A stretch of DNA of 16,593 nucleotides from Bacteroidia bacterium (GTDB lineage: Bacteria; Bacteroidota; Bacteroidia; Bacteroidales; Azobacteroidaceae): positions 1-16,593 of the forward strand of contig BNYG01000042.1 of the NCBI GenBank assembly GCA_026000155.1. Direction: 5' to 3'. The notes beneath the pieces are model-generated. The model saw only the letters and a list, made by a program, of their open reading frames with translations. It had not been told where the DNA came from and ran no database searches. Of this stretch, positions 14,458-16,593 are shown in pieces; positions within the stretch are counted from its first letter, which is position 1, and each line of letters starts with the position of its first letter. Both the position numbers and the translations under genes were made by a program.

Positions 14458-15717
14458 TTATTTTCTAAAAGCAAAACTCATTCTATCTTGTTCGTCTCTT
14501 GATATTTTATATTTCGCAGCTATTTGCTTCCATTGCGAAACAATCTTTCCGGTGTCTTGAATGATTTTCGCTGCCGTTTCATTCGTCAATCTGAAAAAGG
14601 GCGCTACTTCGGCAGCTAAATCTAAATTCAAAGAATTATCGTGTGCGGAGATATTCAACTTCAAACCGGTTCCTTTGGGATTTGGATTTATATCATACGC
14701 CGGAGATAATCGCCAACCGGTTTTTGTCAATAAAAAACCATGATTTCGCAAATGGTCATCCGTATTGCTCACACAAATAGAAAACACAATACGTTTAAAT
14801 AATTCCTCCAAATCCTGATTGACATTGGCGCTCTTTTGCATAATAAATTCCGCTATTTCCAAATAGCCGGCTCCATCCTGAAAATTAACACCATCTGTAT
14901 AACCTAAAAGGGTCATTGCAGACGCAAAATGAATTCGTTTTCCTTGAGGCGTTCTATCAAAGCGTTTCGTTAAAAACGTATGGTGTTTACCGGAAAACGG
15001 TTGAGCCATCGCTTGCGCAACATTTAATCCCGCCATTTGTGCTAATTCATTGGTGATCATTTCCCATGCACCCACATCACATATATCTCCGGCGCTTGGA
15101 AATTTAGCAATCCAAAGAGAGCCGTTGGTATCCATAACACCCGCTTTAGGTCTTGCCCCACCCAAAGAAGAGCCGGGCGCAAGCAACATATACAACCATT
15201 TCAGCAATTCGGTATCGTTTTCTATCAAATCATTTTCCAAGTGATAACTCGCCTGTTCGAGTTCCCGGATAGACGTCCATGGCGGTGTGGCAAAATTTCG
15301 GTTATCATTCATAAACACGCCTTCTGCCGTTTCCTTAAACCGCAAGCCACCCATGCGATGTTCGTCATACACGCCCATTAAATAATCCGATTCATTCAGA
15401 TTTTTTCGAGGGCGATTTTCCATCCGGGCAAGAATAGATTCTCTACGGTCCATCAATACCCTCCCCCATCTGTCCGGCGAAGAATCTAAAAAAACGCCAA
15501 AGTTGCTTTTCTCATCCCGCAGATATTGATGCCCTGGATAGTGTCCCAAATCAGGGTCAATTTCTTGTGCAAAGTCCGATTGCAGCCATCGTTCATCGTA
15601 TTCAAAAGAAAAAATCTCCTTTCCACGAGCATACGAAGAGTGTAAAGTTCCAATGAATTGAGGAGTCTCAAAGCCTTCCCAATCAGCATAAACTACTATT
15701 TCTTTTGAATTATTCAT
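14458..15717 (-). CDS. hipA: HipA-family serine/threonine kinase toxin
   Basis: A 419-residue HipA-type kinase. HipA of E. coli phosphorylates glutamyl-tRNA synthetase and causes persistence. Visible parts: an N-terminal HipA_N-like region (QFIGTLHSSYARGKEIFSFEY, about 20-40), the DSSPDRWGR loop (78-86), the P-loop-like APGSSLGGARPKAG (180-193) whose serines correspond to the autophosphorylated loop, K205 in LWIAKFPS, the catalytic SNTDDHLRNHGF (317-328, with D320 and N325 spaced as D309 and N314 in E. coli) and the metal-binding YDINPNP (D342). All kinase motifs are intact, so the toxin is probably active. The start overlaps hipB by 8 bp. Confidence 0.9.
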   Translation of the reverse strand: MNNSKEIVVYADWEGFETPQFIGTLHSSYARGKEIFSFEYDERWLQSDFAQEIDPDLGHYPGHQYLRDEKSNFGVFLDSSPDRWGRVLMDRRESILARMENRPRKNLNESDYLMGVYDEHRMGGLRFKETAEGVFMNDNRNFATPPWTSIRELEQASYHLENDLIENDTELLKWLYMLLAPGSSLGGARPKAGVMDTNGSLWIAKFPSAGDICDVGAWEMITNELAQMAGLNVAQAMAQPFSGKHHTFLTKRFDRTPQGKRIHFASAMTLLGYTDGVNFQDGAGYLEIAEFIMQKSANVNQDLEELFKRIVFSICVSNTDDHLRNHGFLLTKTGWRLSPAYDINPNPKGTGLKLNISAHDNSLNLDLAAEVAPFFRLTNETAAKIIQDTGKIVSQWKQIAAKYKISRDEQDRMSFAFRK

Positions 15718-16039
15718 TACGCTCTGCTTGTTTCTTAGGCGCCCGTTTCTTCACCAATATTTCAGCATCTTGTAATTTTCGACCGAGTACATCGTCGGCA
15801 ACCATATTGGATATACTTTTCTCCAAACCCAACACAAAGAGTACCTGTGCATAATAACCCATAGAAACGCTGGGTTCCCCTTTTTCTATCTGCCAAAGGG
15901 TGGAACGGGAAATACCTGCACGTTCGGAAACCTGTGCGGCGCTCAATTTCCGCCGGAGTCGAGCCAGTTTGATGTCTTCTCCCAATTTTCCCAAAATCTT
16001 TGTTAGCCGGGGGAGTAATATGTATTTTGAACGCTTCAT
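15710..16039 (-). CDS. hipB: HipB-like XRE antitoxin/repressor
   Basis: A 109-residue repressor-antitoxin for the HipA kinase. The helix-turn-helix spans about residues 20-75: KLARLRRKLSAAQVSERAGI, then SRSTLWQIEKGEPSVSMGYY. A basic tail (VKKRAPKKQAERNE) replaces the usual extended C-terminus. Its stop overlaps the hipA start by 8 bp. A near-consensus promoter and TTTTGTACAAAA palindrome lie just upstream, which fits autorepression by HipB with HipA as co-repressor. Confidence 0.85.
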   Translation of the reverse strand: MKRSKYILLPRLTKILGKLGEDIKLARLRRKLSAAQVSERAGISRSTLWQIEKGEPSVSMGYYAQVLFVLGLEKSISNMVADDVLGRKLQDAEILVKKRAPKKQAERNE

Positions 16040-16050
16040 AATGTTTTATA

Positions 16051-16075
16051 TTTTGTACAAAAGTAGTAATTTTGT
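16051..16075. promoter_or_regulatory. Candidate HipB operator palindromes
   Basis: A perfect 12-bp palindrome TTTTGTACAAAA (16051-16062) overlaps a second dyad, ACAAAA (16057-16062) with TTTTGT (16070-16075). Both lie over the -7 region of the hipB promoter. Binding by HipB is inferred from position. Confidence 0.5.
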
Positions 16076-16088
16076 TTTACATATCAAA
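16058..16088 (-). promoter_or_regulatory. Bacteroidota promoter of hipBA
   Basis: On the minus strand, -33 TTTG (rc of 16085-16088), a 19-bp spacer and -7 TACTTTTG (rc of 16058-16065) form a textbook match to the Bacteroidota consensus. The leader to the hipB ATG at 16039 is only about 12-15 nt. The -33 box falls exactly where homology of the upstream lipoprotein gene ends. Confidence 0.7.
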
Positions 16089-16466
16089 CATTTGCTTACA
16101 TCCAAATCAGTGAGTTGATTGCCGCTACAATCCAAGTAAGTTAAATTGTCTGTTATTGCGGTAACTGTATGGGATTCGGACTCTTTATAGGTATGCTTAA
16201 TATTGCGCTTGTCGCAAGACTCAAATGTTTCAGTTGTGCCGTCGCCCCAATCTATGGTAAGACTTTGGGCAGTTATATAAGACGAAAATACATGACCGGT
16301 AAGCGTCATTGTAAACTGTTCTTTATCCGATGTCGTTCCATCGGATACTACGTTTTTTTTGTTGTGGCATCCGGCAAGCATCAGCAGGCTCGCGGCGAAT
16401 AATAATAAAATTTGTGTGGCTTTCATGCTATTTTTCTGTTGACATTCAAGACCTAACGGTCTATTC

Positions 16467-16593
16467 TTATTTTCCTGCTTTGCTTTTTAACGTTTCAATC
16501 TGTTTTTCAGCCTCCACATTCAGAAATTGGCGCCGATATTCGAAAATATGCTGGGAAATTATTCCACCTCTTTCAAATTTAATTCCGCTTTGG
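16467..16593 (-). CDS. C-terminal end of an unidentified gene (runs off right edge)
   Basis: The last 41 codons of a minus-strand gene are visible, entering from the right edge: QSGIKFERGGIISQHIFEYR, then RQFLNVEAEKQIETLKSKAG, K and a TAA stop (16467-16469). The end is charged and helical with no membrane segment. Too little is visible to assign a family. It precedes the truncated lipoprotein by 40 bp and could be in the same transcript. Confidence 0.5.
   Translation of the reverse strand, partial: QSGIKFERGGIISQHIFEYRRQFLNVEAEKQIETLKSKAGK

Larger units (their letters stand above)
16046..16426 (-). pseudogene. Truncated leucine-rich-repeat lipoprotein gene
   Basis: The frame encodes 126 residues. 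A lipoprotein signal peptide ends MLAGC (C20), followed by a PKD-like beta segment (SLTIDWGDGTTETFES, then KHTYKESESHTVTAI) and the start of a leucine-rich repeat (LTYLDCSGNQLTDLDVSKC). Proteins of this type normally continue with many repeats of the form LTxLxCSxNQLTxLDVSxN. Here the pattern stops at residue 113 (about 16088). The last 13 residues (LICKTKLLLLYKI) are read from the hipBA promoter region. So this looks like a 5' fragment of a longer surface protein gene, cut by the arrival of hipBA or by a deletion. A short lipoprotein could still be made. Confidence 0.65.

Overview
The window reads as a Bacteroidota chromosome, most likely order Bacteroidales. It has a PorZ-like type IX secretion protein with a C-terminal sorting domain, a DUF5686 outer-membrane protein, a TonB-dependent receptor paired with DUF2141, and several promoters with the Bacteroidota -7 element TAnnTTTG. 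The species cannot be named from the sequence alone. No rRNA, tRNA, CRISPR array or intact transposase was seen.

Layout. Positions 1-170 are non-coding and palindrome-rich, like a REP element. Positions 204-777 hold an apparently intact yefM/yoeB toxin-antitoxin (TA) operon (minus strand) with a strong palindromic operator. Positions 804-1157 hold the wreck of a dinD-like gene. Positions 1171-7157 are the backbone: porZ-rdgB (minus, overlapping), a divergent DUF5686 outer-membrane protein (plus), and a PLP-dependent cysteine synthase family enzyme (minus). Positions 7258-10674 are a plus-strand cassette: six-TM membrane protein, winged-helix regulator, TonB-dependent receptor and DUF2141 protein. 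A nearly identical 23-bp dyad-containing motif lies in front of both transcription units of the cassette.

Positions 10699-13024 look accessory and AT-rich. They hold a higA antitoxin whose higB toxin has an out-of-frame internal deletion, a cluster of three tiny GC-rich hairpins, a DUF3828-like gene with an odd N-terminus, and a small antitoxin-like gene followed by only a 17-codon stub. Positions 13028-16593 hold a TPM-domain lipoprotein with zinc ribbons, an intact hipBA module, a truncated leucine-rich-repeat lipoprotein whose homology stops at the hipB promoter, and the tail of one more gene at the right edge.

The most interesting points are (i) the winged-helix/TonB receptor cassette with its shared operator, a compact candidate envelope regulon, and (ii) a row of TA loci in different states: two apparently intact (yoeB, hipA) and two with the toxin deleted but the antitoxin kept.
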